Shown here piece after piece: positions 45,284-54,099 of a stretch of 64,000 nucleotides of DNA. Source of the DNA: Streptomyces sp. NBC_01116 (GTDB taxonomy: Bacteria > Actinomycetota > Actinomycetes > Streptomycetales > Streptomycetaceae); NCBI RefSeq assembly GCF_041435495.1, contig NZ_CP108644.1, forward strand, positions 4,139,501 to 4,203,500, written 5' to 3'. Position 1 is the first letter of the stretch; every line of letters begins with the position of its first letter. The notes under the pieces are model-generated. The model had not been told where the DNA came from. It ran no database searches and was given only the letters and a program-made list of their open reading frames with translations. A program made the position numbers and the translations under genes.

Positions 45284-46108
45284 GTGACCGTCCATCCCAG
45301 CCTCCAGCCCTACACCGACGCCGCGACCCACTCCATCGAGGCGATAGCCGAGCTGGTGAAGCCCCTCGCCGAGGGCGAGTGGAACCGCAGAACGCCCTGC
45401 CCGGGATGGTCGGTGCGCGACATCGTGTCGCACGTCATCGGCATGGAGTGCGAGATGCTCGGCGATCCCCGGCCGATCCACACCCTGCCGCGCGACCTCT
45501 ACCACGTACAGAGCGACTTCGCCCGCTACATGGAGATGCAGGTCGACGTCCGGCGGCACCACACCTCCCCGGAGATCACCGCCGAGCTGGAGTACGTCCT
45601 CATCCGCCGGGCCCGCCAGATCCGCAACGAGTCGCGCAGCCCCGAGGCCAAGGTCCGCGCGCCGCTGGGCACCGAGCAGACCCTCGAAACAGCGCTGAAC
45701 CTGCGGGCCTTCGACCTCTGGGTGCACGAGCAGGACCTGCGCGCCACGCTCGGACAGCCCGGCAACCTGGACTCCCCCGGCGCCCTGATCACCCGTGACA
45801 TGCTGCTCGCCGGGCTGCCGAAGGTGGTCGCCAAGAAGGCCGGCGCCCCCGCGAACTCGGCGGTCGTCTTCGACGTGCACGGGCCGGTGGAGTTCCTGCG
45901 GACGGTACGGGTCGACGCGGAGGGCCGCGGTTCGGTGGACGGCGCGCCCTCGCTCGGCCCCGCGGTGACGCTGTCGCTGGACTGGGAGACGTACGTCCGG
46001 CTCGCCTGCGGCCGGGTCCGTCACACGGCCGTCGCCGACCGGATCAAGGTCGAGGGCGACCAGGAGCTGGCCACCGCGATCCTGGACAACTTCGCCGTGA
46101 CCCCGTGA
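45284..46108 (+). CDS. maleylpyruvate isomerase family mycothiol-dependent enzyme
   Basis: A 274-aa DinB-like four-helix protein. The N-terminal domain has WNRRTPCPGWSVRDIVSHVIGME, the mycothiol-dependent isomerase signature in which the His contributes to the metal site, followed by LRAFDLWVHEQDLRATLG. The C-terminal ~90 residues form the second domain of the family (VTLSLDWETYVRLACGRV). Such enzymes use mycothiol, the actinobacterial thiol, as cofactor; the substrate is unknown. GTG 45284 is the start. Confidence 0.86.
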   Translation: MTVHPSLQPYTDAATHSIEAIAELVKPLAEGEWNRRTPCPGWSVRDIVSHVIGMECEMLGDPRPIHTLPRDLYHVQSDFARYMEMQVDVRRHHTSPEITAELEYVLIRRARQIRNESRSPEAKVRAPLGTEQTLETALNLRAFDLWVHEQDLRATLGQPGNLDSPGALITRDMLLAGLPKVVAKKAGAPANSAVVFDVHGPVEFLRTVRVDAEGRGSVDGAPSLGPAVTLSLDWETYVRLACGRVRHTAVADRIKVEGDQELATAILDNFAVTP

Positions 46109-46163
46109 CCCTCTTGACCCAGTGACCTCCTTGACCGCCTGACACCGCTCCAGCGCCCCGGCG

Positions 46164-46194
46164 GCGCCCGTCCCGGACCATGGGCGACGGGCGC
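46164..46194. terminator. hairpin between convergent genes
   Basis: GCGCCCGTC pairs perfectly with GACGGGCGC (9 bp, 13-nt loop) between the mycothiol-dependent gene (+) and the MFS gene (-). It can serve either direction. Confidence 0.6.
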
Positions 46195-46219
46195 GCGCCG
46201 CCGAGCGCGGAGGAGACGG

Positions 46220-47530
46220 CTACGCCGGCACGTGCACGGCCTCGACGCGGCTCACCACGTGGTGCTCCCGTTCCCTGAGCGCGGCCCGGCGGCGCAGCCG
46301 CAGGATCTGGGTGACGCCGAGCGCCTCCAGGACGAAGACCGAGGCGAACGCGATGCGGTAGCTGTCGCCCGAGGCGTCCAGCAGGACCCCGACCGCGAAC
46401 AGGGTGGTCATCGAGGCGATGAACCCGCCCATGTTGACGATTCCGGACGCGGTGCCCTGACGCTCGGGCGGATTGGCCGGCCGGGCGAAGTCGAAGCCGA
46501 CCATCGAGGCCGGTCCGCAGGTGCCGAGCACCACGCACAGGACGACCAGCAGCCACATCGGCGTGTGGTCGGCCGGGTAGAGGATCGCGGACGCCCAGAG
46601 CAGGGCCGTCGTGGCCACCGTGCCCAGCGCGATCGGGATCCGCGCCTCGTGGTGGCGGGCGATGATCTGCCCGTAGACGAGCCCCACCACCATGTTGGAC
46701 AGCACCACCAGGGTGAGCAGCGTGCCCGCCGTGGCCCGGCTCAGCCCCTGCGCCTCGACCAGGAACGGCATCCCCCACAGCAGCAGGAACACCATCGCCG
46801 GGAACTGGGTGGTGAAGTGCACCCACATCCCGAGCCGGGTCCCCGGCTCCTGCCAGGCGGCGGCGATCTGCCGACGGACGTACGCGGCCCCGGCGTGCTC
46901 GGCGGGCGGCGGGGCATGACCCTCGGGGTGGTCCTTGAGGAACAGCAGGAGCGGCACCAGCACCACGACACCGGCCAGCGAGCTGCCGACGAACGTCGCG
47001 GTCCAGCCGTAGCTGTGCAGCGCCCGGGCGATGAACAGCGTCGAGACGAGGTTGCCCGCCATCCCGAACAACGCCGCGACCTGGCCGATCAGCGGTCCTC
47101 GCCGGGCCGGGAACCAGCGGCTGCCGAGCCGCAGCACGCTGATGAACGTCATCGCGTCGCCGCAGCCGAGCAGCGCGCGGGCCGCCAGCGCCATGCCGTA
47201 CGACGGGGAGAGCGCGAAGCCGAGCTGCCCGACGGTGAACAGGACGGCCCCGATGGTGAGGACCTTCTTGGTGCCGAGGCGGTCGACCATCAGGCCGACG
47301 GGTATCTGCATGCCCGCGTAGACGAGCAGCTGGAGGATCGAGAACGTGGACAGCGCCGAGGCGTTGACGTCGAACCGGTCGGCGGCGTCGAGTCCGGCGA
47401 CGCCCAGGCTCGTACGGAAGATGATCGCGACGAAGTAGACGGCGACACCGATGCCCCAGACCCAGGCGGCACGCCGGCCGCCGGGCGGGTCACCGGGCAG
47501 CGAGAGGGTGGGCGCGGCCGCCGAGCTCAC
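46220..47530 (-). CDS. MFS transporter
   Basis: A 436-aa permease with about 12 helices. The loop 2-3 motif is VDRLGTKKVLTIGAVLFTVG, and helices such as QVAALFGMAGNLVSTLF, VFLLLWGMPFLVEAQGL and MVGFDFARP are typical of anion:cation symporter-like MFS members. GTG 47530 overlaps the stop of the GntR gene by GTGA, so regulator and transporter are coupled. The regulator probably controls uptake or efflux of its ligand; the substrate is unknown. Earlier helices show no signal peptide. Confidence 0.9.
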   Translation of the reverse strand: MSSAAAPTLSLPGDPPGGRRAAWVWGIGVAVYFVAIIFRTSLGVAGLDAADRFDVNASALSTFSILQLLVYAGMQIPVGLMVDRLGTKKVLTIGAVLFTVGQLGFALSPSYGMALAARALLGCGDAMTFISVLRLGSRWFPARRGPLIGQVAALFGMAGNLVSTLFIARALHSYGWTATFVGSSLAGVVVLVPLLLFLKDHPEGHAPPPAEHAGAAYVRRQIAAAWQEPGTRLGMWVHFTTQFPAMVFLLLWGMPFLVEAQGLSRATAGTLLTLVVLSNMVVGLVYGQIIARHHEARIPIALGTVATTALLWASAILYPADHTPMWLLVVLCVVLGTCGPASMVGFDFARPANPPERQGTASGIVNMGGFIASMTTLFAVGVLLDASGDSYRIAFASVFVLEALGVTQILRLRRRAALREREHHVVSRVEAVHVPA

Positions 47531-48210
47531 CGGTCCTCACCCCGCACCAGCACCCGCACCCGGCCGACATGGCGGCGCACGACCAGGGCGGCCCCATCGG
47601 CGTCGCCGGCCCGGATCGCCTCCAGCAGCTCGCCGTGCTCGGTGATGTTGGCCTCGATCCTGCCCGGGTGGGCCTCCATCACCGCGACGCCCATCCGCAG
47701 CTGACGGTCGCGCAGCTGGTCGTAGAGGCGCGAGAGGATCTCGTTGCCGGCGTTCTTCACGATCTCGGCGTGGAAGCAGCGGTCCTTGACGGCCACCTCC
47801 GCCAGATCGCCGTCCTCCGCCAACTGCCGCTGCTCGTCGAGGAGCTGCTCCAGTCGCGCGATCAACTGCGGGGAGGCGGGCACCGCCTTGCGCGCGGCGA
47901 ACTCCTCGACCAGCAGCCGGGTCTCCACCACGTCCTTGATCTCCTGCGCGGAGACGGCGAGGACGAGGGCGCCCTTCTTCGGGTAGAGCTTGATCAGCCC
48001 CTCGACCTCCAGCCGCAGCAGCGCCTCGCGCACCGGCGTCCGGGAGACTCCGACCGCGTCCGCGAGGTCCCCTTCGGTGAGCAGGGTCCCGCCCTCGTAG
48101 CGGCGGTCCAGGACCGCTTCCTTGATGTGCGTGTAGACGCGCTCGGCGGCGGGCGGGCGCTTGAGGGAGGAGGTCGGCGGCTGTACGGGGGCGGAGGGTG
48201 CGGCAGGCAT
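47527..48210 (-). CDS. GntR family (FadR subfamily) regulator
   Basis: A 227-aa regulator. The winged helix covers ~25-85 (AERVYTHIKEAVLDRRYEGGTLLTEGDLADAVGVSRTPVREALLRLE split across it), and the C-terminal FCD ligand-binding helices carry the metal-binding pattern (RLLVEEFAARKA, FHAEIVKNAGN, EHGELLEAIRAGD). It is first in a two-gene operon with the MFS transporter. The dyad ACATGC-N2-GCATGT lies 19 bp before its start. Autoregulation and control by an acid-type metabolite are inferred. Confidence 0.92.
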   Translation of the reverse strand: MPAAPSAPVQPPTSSLKRPPAAERVYTHIKEAVLDRRYEGGTLLTEGDLADAVGVSRTPVREALLRLEVEGLIKLYPKKGALVLAVSAQEIKDVVETRLLVEEFAARKAVPASPQLIARLEQLLDEQRQLAEDGDLAEVAVKDRCFHAEIVKNAGNEILSRLYDQLRDRQLRMGVAVMEAHPGRIEANITEHGELLEAIRAGDADGAALVVRRHVGRVRVLVRGEDR

Positions 48211-48228
48211 GCGCACAGCATAGATACA

Positions 48229-48242
48229 ACATGCACGCATGT
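48229..48242. promoter_or_regulatory. dyad ACATGC-N2-GCATGT before the GntR gene
   Basis: A perfect 6-bp inverted repeat with 2-bp spacer, 19 bp upstream of the GntR start, beside an AT-rich TTGTATCTATG patch on the minus strand. It is a plausible operator for autoregulation. Confidence 0.55.
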
Positions 48243-48335
48243 CGGCCCCCGTCCGGATTCTGGACCTCCGACAGGGCGACCGAAGGAAGGCCACCGAGAA
48301 GGCCACCGAAGGAAGGGCACCGAAGAAACCAACAG

Positions 48336-48356
48336 TTCAGGATTCCCTGAATTCAG
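48336..48356. promoter_or_regulatory. operator-like dyads before the metal sensor
   Basis: TTCAGG-N4-CCTGAA (48336-48351) overlaps the perfect 10-bp palindrome CTGAATTCAG (48347-48356), 23 bp before the ArsR-family start. Overlapping dyads near the -10 fit a repressor site. Confidence 0.58.
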
Positions 48357-48378
48357 AGTTCTCTGTACTATCCTTCCC

Positions 48379-48714
48379 ATGCTGACCGTCGCTTCCGACA
48401 TCGAGGTCCTCGCGCGGTTCGGCCGCGCGCTCGCCGACCCGATCCGCTGCCGCCTGCTGCTCGCGCTCCGCGAGGCCCCGGCCTACCCCTCCGACCTCGC
48501 CGAGGCCCTGGGCGTCTCGCGCACCCGGCTCTCCAACCACCTGGCCTGCCTGCGCGACTGCGGACTGGTCGTCACCGTGCCGAACGGCCGGCGGACACGC
48601 TACGAACTGGCCGACGAACGTCTCGGCAGCGCCCTGGGCGACCTGCGCTCCGCGGTGGTGGCCGTCGAGACCGACCGCACCTGCCCGGACGCGGCGACGA
48701 AGGGCTGCTGCTGA
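48379..48714 (+). CDS. cmtR: ArsR/SmtB metal sensor, CmtR-like (Cd/Pb)
   Basis: A 111-aa winged-helix repressor. Cys57 and Cys61 lie in the recognition-helix segment LSNHLACLRDCGLVV and Cys102 in the C-terminal tail (TDRTCPD). These are the same three positions used for Cd(II)/Pb(II) by M. tuberculosis CmtR, whose surrounding sequence (LADP-RCR, HL-CLR-CGLVV) I recall as very similar. Two further cysteines (KGCC) end the chain. The downstream exporter starts at the stop (TGATG overlap). Metal binding should release the operator and derepress export. Confidence 0.85.
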   Translation: MLTVASDIEVLARFGRALADPIRCRLLLALREAPAYPSDLAEALGVSRTRLSNHLACLRDCGLVVTVPNGRRTRYELADERLGSALGDLRSAVVAVETDRTCPDAATKGCC

Positions 48715-49388
48715 TGGCCACGCTCTCCCTCGGCCCCTCCCCGGCCCGCCGGGACGCGCTCGCCCGCCGGATACGGCTGCTGGTCGCGGTCACCATCGCC
48801 TACAACGTCATCGAGGCGGTGGTCGCCCTCACCGCCGGAACGATCGCCTCCTCAAGTGCCCTGATCGGCTTCGGCCTGGACTCCGTCATCGAGGTCTCCT
48901 CCGCCGCCGCCGTCGCCTGGCAGTTCTCCGCCCGCGAGCACGCGGTGCGCGAGAGCCGGGAGAGAACGGCCCTGCGGATCATCGCGGTGTCGTTCTTCGC
49001 GCTCGCCGCGTACGTCGCCGTCGACGCGGTCCGCGCGCTGACCGGGACCGGCGAGGCCGAACCCTCCCTCCTCGGCATCGTCATCGCCGCGCTCTCGCTG
49101 GCGATCATGCCGTTCCTGTCGGCCGCCCAGCGGCGCGCGGGACGGGAGATCGGGTCCGCCTCCGCCGTCGCGGACTCCAGGCAGACCCTCCTGTGCACGT
49201 ACCTCTCCGCCGTACTGCTGGTCGGGCTGGTCCTCAACGCGACGTTCGGCTGGTCCTGGGCCGACCCGGTCGCCGCCCTCGTCATCGCCGTCATCGCGAT
49301 CAGGGAGGGGCGCGAGGCCTGGCGGGGCAAGGGTTGCTGCGCACCGACGGCCCAAGGTCAAGCCTGCGCAAATTCACCCGATCGGTAA
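48714..49388 (+). CDS. cation efflux (CDF-like) transporter
   Basis: A 224-aa membrane protein with about six helices (LLVAVTIAYNVIEAVVALTAG, SSALIGFGLDSVIEVSSAAAVAW, IVIAALSLAIMPFLSAAQ and others). GFGLDSVIE replaces the HxxxD motif of classical CDF members while keeping an acidic residue in the helix. The tail is Cys-rich (KGCCAPTAQGQAC), echoing the sensor's tail. The start overlaps the sensor stop by one base, so it is almost certainly the export partner for the metal detected by the CmtR-like protein. The exact metal is inferred. Confidence 0.82.
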   Translation: MATLSLGPSPARRDALARRIRLLVAVTIAYNVIEAVVALTAGTIASSSALIGFGLDSVIEVSSAAAVAWQFSAREHAVRESRERTALRIIAVSFFALAAYVAVDAVRALTGTGEAEPSLLGIVIAALSLAIMPFLSAAQRRAGREIGSASAVADSRQTLLCTYLSAVLLVGLVLNATFGWSWADPVAALVIAVIAIREGREAWRGKGCCAPTAQGQACANSPDR

Positions 49389-49472
49389 CACATCCATTGC
49401 CGCTCCTCAGGAGTCTCACCTCCGAGCGGCACCCTTATGTGGCCGCATATCAGGGGCATTTGGAGCGTTCAG

Positions 49473-50372
49473 TTGAATATCGGCATCAAGCGCATCAATC
49501 GCGTCACCGTCACGGCCACCGTGACGCTCACCGCCGGTGCGGTGCTCGCGGGCAGTGCCTTCGCCTCCACGGCGCACGCCGCCGCGCCGCCGACTCCGAA
49601 GATCGTCGCCAAGGGCGGCTTCGTGATGAACGACGGCACCGGAAAGACCCTCTTCACCAAGTCCGCCGACACCCGTCGCGCCACGGGCTCCACCACCAAG
49701 ATCATGACGGCGCTGGTGGTCCTGTCGCAGAAGAACGTGAACCTGAAATCCAAGGTCACGGTCCAGAAGGCGTACAGCGACTACATCGTCAAGAAGAACG
49801 CCTCGTCCGCCCGGCTCATCGTCGGCGACAAGCCCACCGTGGGCCAGCTCCTCTACGGCCTGATGCTTCCCTCCGGCTGCGACGCCGCGTACGCCCTGGC
49901 CGACAAGTTCGGCTCCGGCAAGACCCGTGCGGCCCGCGTGAAGTCGTTCATCGGCAAGATGAACGCCACGGCGAAGAGCCTCAAGCTGAAGAACACCCGT
50001 TTCGACTCGTTCGACGGCATAGGGGGCGGCAACAACTACTCGACCCCGCGTGACCTGACGAAGATCGCCAGCAAGGCGATGAAGAACTCCACGTTCCGCT
50101 CGATCGTCAAGACCAAGTCGACGAAGCAGAAGGTGACCACGAAGAGCGGTGGCTACCGCTACATGTCGTGGAGCAACACCAACAAGCTGCTCAGCAGCTA
50201 CAGCGGCGCCGTCGGCGTCAAGACCGGCTCCGGCCCGACCGCCAAGTACTGCCTGGTCTTCGCCGCGACCCGCAAGGGCAAGACGGTCATCGGCACGGTG
50301 CTCACGTCGTCCTCCGAGGCGAACCGCACCGCCGACGCGAAGAAGCTGATGGACTACGGCTTCAAGAAGTAG
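49473..50372 (+). CDS. K15-type penicillin-binding DD-transpeptidase/carboxypeptidase, copy 1
   Basis: A 299-aa secreted serine enzyme acting on peptidoglycan. The signal peptide ends near AFASTAHAA. Catalytic motifs are STTK at 73-76, SGC at 134-136 and KTG at 250-252. SGC instead of SxN, and the spacings of 61 and 116, match the Streptomyces K15 DD-transpeptidase (S35, S96-G-C, K213). TTG 49473 is taken as start because GGAG lies 7 nt upstream, the same arrangement as copy 2. The longer ATG at 49437 would add an unusual N-terminus. A terminator separates it from its paralogue. Confidence 0.87.
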   Translation: MNIGIKRINRVTVTATVTLTAGAVLAGSAFASTAHAAAPPTPKIVAKGGFVMNDGTGKTLFTKSADTRRATGSTTKIMTALVVLSQKNVNLKSKVTVQKAYSDYIVKKNASSARLIVGDKPTVGQLLYGLMLPSGCDAAYALADKFGSGKTRAARVKSFIGKMNATAKSLKLKNTRFDSFDGIGGGNNYSTPRDLTKIASKAMKNSTFRSIVKTKSTKQKVTTKSGGYRYMSWSNTNKLLSSYSGAVGVKTGSGPTAKYCLVFAATRKGKTVIGTVLTSSSEANRTADAKKLMDYGFKK

Positions 50373-50405
50373 GGCTTCTGTCCCCGGACAGGCGAAAAGT
50401 CCAGT

Positions 50406-50432
50406 GGGCCCGCGCGGTCGCCGCGCGGGCCC
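50406..50432 (+). terminator. terminator between the tandem DD-transpeptidase genes
   Basis: GGGCCCGCGCGG pairs perfectly with CCGCGCGGGCCC (12 bp, 3-nt loop), 34 bp past the stop of copy 1, so the two genes are probably separate transcripts. Confidence 0.75.
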
Positions 50433-50561
50433 TGGCATCACGGGCTCACGGATGGATTCTTTGCCGTGCCCGTGTACATCCTTGCGGACCGCTCATGAGT
50501 CTCGTATCGGGGCCCTTCCCTGTCCCGGCCCCTCAATGCATTCGCGAACTCGGAGCGTTCA

Positions 50562-51536
50562 TTGATATCGAGCCACAAGGCCCGCCCCAAGGCCGGTCAC
50601 CAGGCCCGCGGCAAGCGCCTGCGCAACTCTGTCGTCGCAGCCGTCGTATCCGGTGGCGTGATGCTTGCGGTCACACCCCTCACGTCGCCTGCCCATGCCG
50701 CTGCCGCCTTGCCGACGCTCAGCGCCAAGGGCGCGTTCCTGCAGGACAGGACGACCGGCGCCAAGAAGTACGGCAAGGCCGCCGACATCAAGCGGCAGAT
50801 GGCCAGCACCACCAAGGTGATGACCGCCGCCGTGGTCCTCAACACCCCCGGCGTCGATCTGTCCCGCAAGGTGACCATTTCGCAGACCTACCGCGACTAC
50901 GTCACAGCCCAGGGCGCCAGCACGGCGGATCTGAGGACGGGTGACAAGGCCACGGTCCGTCAGCTGCTCCACGCCCTGATGCTTCCGTCCGGATGCGACG
51001 CTGCGTACGCGCTCGCCGACACGTTCGGCGTGGGTTCCACCCGGGCTGCTCGGACCAAGCAGTTCATCGGCCAGATGAACGACAAGGCCGCGTCGCTCGG
51101 GATGGCCAGCACCAAGTTCGACTCGTTCGACGGCATCTCGGCGGCCGGTGACAACTACTCGACCCCGCGCGATCTTGCGCAGCTCGCCAGCTACGCGATG
51201 CGGGGCTCGACGCTGCGCGGCATCATGAGCACCACCAAGTACGTGGCCCCCGTGCCGACCAGCACCGGCGCGGTGCGTACGTACACCTGGTACAACACCA
51301 ACCAGCTGCTCGGCTCCTACAGCGGCGCCGTCGGCATCAAGACCGGCACCGGCACCGCTGCAGGTCCCTGCCTCATCTTCGCCGCCACCCGGGGCGACAA
51401 GACGTACGTCGGCGTCATCCTGAACGGCACCGACCGCTACAACGACGCGGCCAAGCTGCTGGACTACGGATTCGGTTCCGCCACCGCGTCGACCATGCAG
51501 CTGCGCACGCTGCCCCAGGGTGCACAGCGCGACTGA
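50562..51536 (+). CDS. K15-type penicillin-binding DD-transpeptidase/carboxypeptidase, copy 2
   Basis: A 324-aa secreted paralogue of the preceding gene. The basic N-terminus and signal peptide end near TSPAHAA. Motifs are STTK at 82-85, SGC at 143-145 and KTG at 260-262; spacings of 61 and 117 equal those of K15. The start codon is TTG, with GGAG 7 nt upstream in the same GGAGCGTTCA context as copy 1. The two proteins share blocks such as MLPSGCDAAYALAD and NTN-LL-SYSGAVG. The copies have diverged well beyond a recent duplication. Confidence 0.88.
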   Translation: MISSHKARPKAGHQARGKRLRNSVVAAVVSGGVMLAVTPLTSPAHAAAALPTLSAKGAFLQDRTTGAKKYGKAADIKRQMASTTKVMTAAVVLNTPGVDLSRKVTISQTYRDYVTAQGASTADLRTGDKATVRQLLHALMLPSGCDAAYALADTFGVGSTRAARTKQFIGQMNDKAASLGMASTKFDSFDGISAAGDNYSTPRDLAQLASYAMRGSTLRGIMSTTKYVAPVPTSTGAVRTYTWYNTNQLLGSYSGAVGIKTGTGTAAGPCLIFAATRGDKTYVGVILNGTDRYNDAAKLLDYGFGSATASTMQLRTLPQGAQRD

Positions 51537-51577
51537 TCCGGCAACGGACACCAACGGCTGAACACAACGGCTGGACG

Positions 51578-51621
51578 CGGAAGAAGGGTGCGGCCACCTC
51601 GGTGGCCGCACCCTTCTTCCG
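51578..51621. terminator. bidirectional terminator with perfect 21-bp stem
   Basis: Two 21-bp arms, beginning CGGAAGAAGGGTGCGGCCAC on the left, are perfect reverse complements around a 2-nt TC spacer. It lies between the DD-transpeptidase copy 2 (+) and bkdC (-). Confidence 0.9.
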
Positions 51622-51629
51622 TTCGTCCG

Positions 51630-53105
51630 TCACGCCCAGGTGATCAGGCGCTTCGGCTGCTCCAGGATCGCCGCCACGTCGGCCAGCACCTTGGAGCCCA
51701 GCTCGCCGTCGACCAGGCGGTGGTCGAACGACAGGGCCAGCGTCGTGACCTGACGCGGCTTCACCTTGCCCTTGTGGACCCACGGCTGGAGCTTGATCGC
51801 GCCGACCGCCAGGATCGCGGACTCGCCCGGGTTGAGGATCGGCGTACCGGTGTCGACGCCGAAGACGCCGACGTTGGTGATGGTCACCGTGCCGCCCGCC
51901 ATCGCCGCCGGGGAGGTCTTGCCGTCCCGGGCCGTGGCGACCAGCTCGCCCAGGGACGCCGCGAGCTGCGGCAGCGTCTGGTCGTGCGCGTCCTTGATGT
52001 TCGGCACGATCAGCCCGCGCGGGGTGGCCGCCGCGATGCCCAGGTTGACGTAGTGCTTCTGCACGATCTCCTGGTTGGCCTCGTCCCAGGCGGCGTTGAC
52101 CTCGGGGTTCCGCTTGATCGCGACGAGGAGGGCCTTGGCGATGATCAGGAGCGGGTTGACCCGCACCCCCGCCATGTCCTTGTCCTCCTTGAGCTCGGCC
52201 ACGAGCTTCATCGTGCGTGTCACGTCGACCGTGACGAACTCGGTGACGTGCGGCGCGGTGAACGCGCTGCCCACCATCGCCTGCGCGATGGCCTTGCGGA
52301 CGCCCTTGACCGGGATGCGGGTCTCGCGGGCGGAGTCGGAGGCCACGGCGGCTGCCGGAGCCTCGGAAGCCGCCGGCGAGGGGGCCGGGGCGGCCACCGG
52401 AGCCGTGACCGCCGGCGTCGCCGCCGCGTGGACGTCCTCGCGGGTGATGACGCCGTCCCTGCCGGTCGGCACCACCGTCGCCAGGTCGATGCCCAGGTCC
52501 TTGGCGAGCTTGCGGACCGGCGGCTTGGCGAGCGGACGGCCTCCGTCCGGCGCACCGGCCTGAGCCGGCACCGCAGGCGCGGGAGCAGAAGCCGGAGCGG
52601 GGGCGGCGGCGGGTGCCGTGTGCCCGTTCAGCTCGGCCTGCACCGCCGCCGCGACGGCGGCGGCCTCCGGAGCGGCTGCCGCCCCCTTGCGCGGGCGGCG
52701 CTTGGTGGAAGTCTCGGCGACCCCGTAGCCCACCAGGACCGGCGTACGGCCCTTCGGCGCGTCGCCGTCGCCCGCATCGGCGGACTCCACCGGCTCCTGG
52801 GCCGGAGCGGTGGCCGGGGCGGGCGCGTCGCCGCTGCCCGGGGCCACGTCGATCGCGATGATCACCTGGCCGACGTCGACGGTCGTGCCCTCGGGGAAGC
52901 GCAGCTCGTGCACCACCCCGTCGAACGGGATCGGCAGCTCGACGGCCGCCTTCGCGGTCTCGACCTCGCACACGACCTGGCCGTCGGTGACGGTGTCGCC
53001 GGGCTGGACGAACCACTTGAGGATCTCGGCCTCGGTCAGTCCCTCGCCCACGTCGGGCATCTTGAACTCACGGAAACGAGCAGACGTTTCGGTCATCGTC
53101 GTCAC
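51630..53105 (-). CDS. bkdC: branched-chain 2-oxoacid dehydrogenase E2 (dihydrolipoyl acyltransferase)
   Basis: A 491-aa E2 core subunit. The lipoyl domain covers ~11-90, with lipoylated Lys52 in EVETAKAAVE. An E3/E1-binding domain follows at ~185-225 (VRKLAKDLGIDLATVVPTG), flanked by Ala/Pro linkers. The catalytic domain ends with LSFDHRLVDGELG, the His-Asp acyltransferase site. It transfers branched acyl groups to CoA, supplying starter units for branched fatty acids and polyketides. The GTG start lies 11 bp after the E1-beta stop. E3 is not in the window. Confidence 0.93.
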   Translation of the reverse strand: MTTMTETSARFREFKMPDVGEGLTEAEILKWFVQPGDTVTDGQVVCEVETAKAAVELPIPFDGVVHELRFPEGTTVDVGQVIIAIDVAPGSGDAPAPATAPAQEPVESADAGDGDAPKGRTPVLVGYGVAETSTKRRPRKGAAAAPEAAAVAAAVQAELNGHTAPAAAPAPASAPAPAVPAQAGAPDGGRPLAKPPVRKLAKDLGIDLATVVPTGRDGVITREDVHAAATPAVTAPVAAPAPSPAASEAPAAAVASDSARETRIPVKGVRKAIAQAMVGSAFTAPHVTEFVTVDVTRTMKLVAELKEDKDMAGVRVNPLLIIAKALLVAIKRNPEVNAAWDEANQEIVQKHYVNLGIAAATPRGLIVPNIKDAHDQTLPQLAASLGELVATARDGKTSPAAMAGGTVTITNVGVFGVDTGTPILNPGESAILAVGAIKLQPWVHKGKVKPRQVTTLALSFDHRLVDGELGSKVLADVAAILEQPKRLITWA

Positions 53106-53116
53106 GAACCCTCTCC

Positions 53117-54097
53117 TCAGAACGCCAGCGAGCGGTCGACGGCGTCGAGCACCCGGTCCAGGCCGGGCAGATACTCGTCCTCCAGCCGGGCCGGCGGGTA
53201 GGGGACGTGGTAGCCGCCGACCCGCAGCACGGGCGCTTCGAGGTGGTAGAAGCAGCGCTCGGTGATCCGGGCGGCGATCTCCGCGCCCGAGCCGTAGAAG
53301 ACGGGCGCCTCGTGGACGACCACGACCCGGCCGGTCTTCTGTGCCGACGTCTGGATGGCGTCGAAGTCGATCGGGGACATCGAGCGCAGGTCCAGGACCT
53401 CGATCGACTTGCCCTCCTCCTGGGCGGCGGCGGCCGCCTCCAGGCAGACCTTCACCATCGGCCCGTACGCGACGAGCGTGAGGTCGCCGCCCTCGCGGAC
53501 GGTCACGGCCTTGTGCAGCGGGCCGGGGATGGACTCGGTGTCGACCTCGCCCTTGTCCCAGTAACGCCGCTTGGGCTCGAAGAAGATGATCGGGTCGTCG
53601 CTCTGGACGGCCTGCTGCATCATCCAGTAGGCGTCGCTCGCGTTGGACGGCGAGACCACCTTCAATCCCGCGACGTGCGCGAAGAGCGCCTCGGGGGACT
53701 CGCTGTGGTGCTCGACCGCGCCGATGCCACCGCCGTACGGGATACGGACGACGACCGGCAGCTTGATCTTGCCGAGCGCGCGGGCGTGCATCTTGGCGAG
53801 CTGCGTGACGATCTGGTCGTACGCGGGGAAGACGAAGCCGTCGAACTGGATCTCGACGATCGGGCGGTAGCCGCGCAGGGCCAGGCCGATCGCCGTGCCG
53901 ACGATGCCGGACTCGGCGAGCGGGGTGTCGATCACCCGGTCCTCGCCGAAGTCCTTCTGGAGTCCGTCGGTGATGCGGAAGACGCCGCCGAGCTTGCCGA
54001 CGTCCTCACCCATGATGAGGACCTTGGGGTCGTTGTCGAGGGCGAGGCGGAGCGACTCGTTGAGCGCTTTCGCGATGGACATCTTTTCCACGGCCAT
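53117..54097 (-). CDS. bkdB: branched-chain 2-oxoacid dehydrogenase E1 beta
   Basis: A 326-aa transketolase-type subunit. GEDVGKLGGVFRITDGLQ, the TPLAESGIVGTAIGLALRG segment and PYGGGIGAVEHHSESPEALF are hallmarks. The C-terminal half has EVLDLRSMSPID and VVHEAPVFYGSGAEI. With E1-alpha it forms the heterotetramer that decarboxylates branched-chain 2-oxoacids with thiamine diphosphate. It starts two bases after the E1-alpha stop and is followed 11 bp later by bkdC. Confidence 0.94.
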   Translation of the reverse strand: MAVEKMSIAKALNESLRLALDNDPKVLIMGEDVGKLGGVFRITDGLQKDFGEDRVIDTPLAESGIVGTAIGLALRGYRPIVEIQFDGFVFPAYDQIVTQLAKMHARALGKIKLPVVVRIPYGGGIGAVEHHSESPEALFAHVAGLKVVSPSNASDAYWMMQQAVQSDDPIIFFEPKRRYWDKGEVDTESIPGPLHKAVTVREGGDLTLVAYGPMVKVCLEAAAAAQEEGKSIEVLDLRSMSPIDFDAIQTSAQKTGRVVVVHEAPVFYGSGAEIAARITERCFYHLEAPVLRVGGYHVPYPPARLEDEYLPGLDRVLDAVDRSLAF

Positions 54098-54099
54098 GG

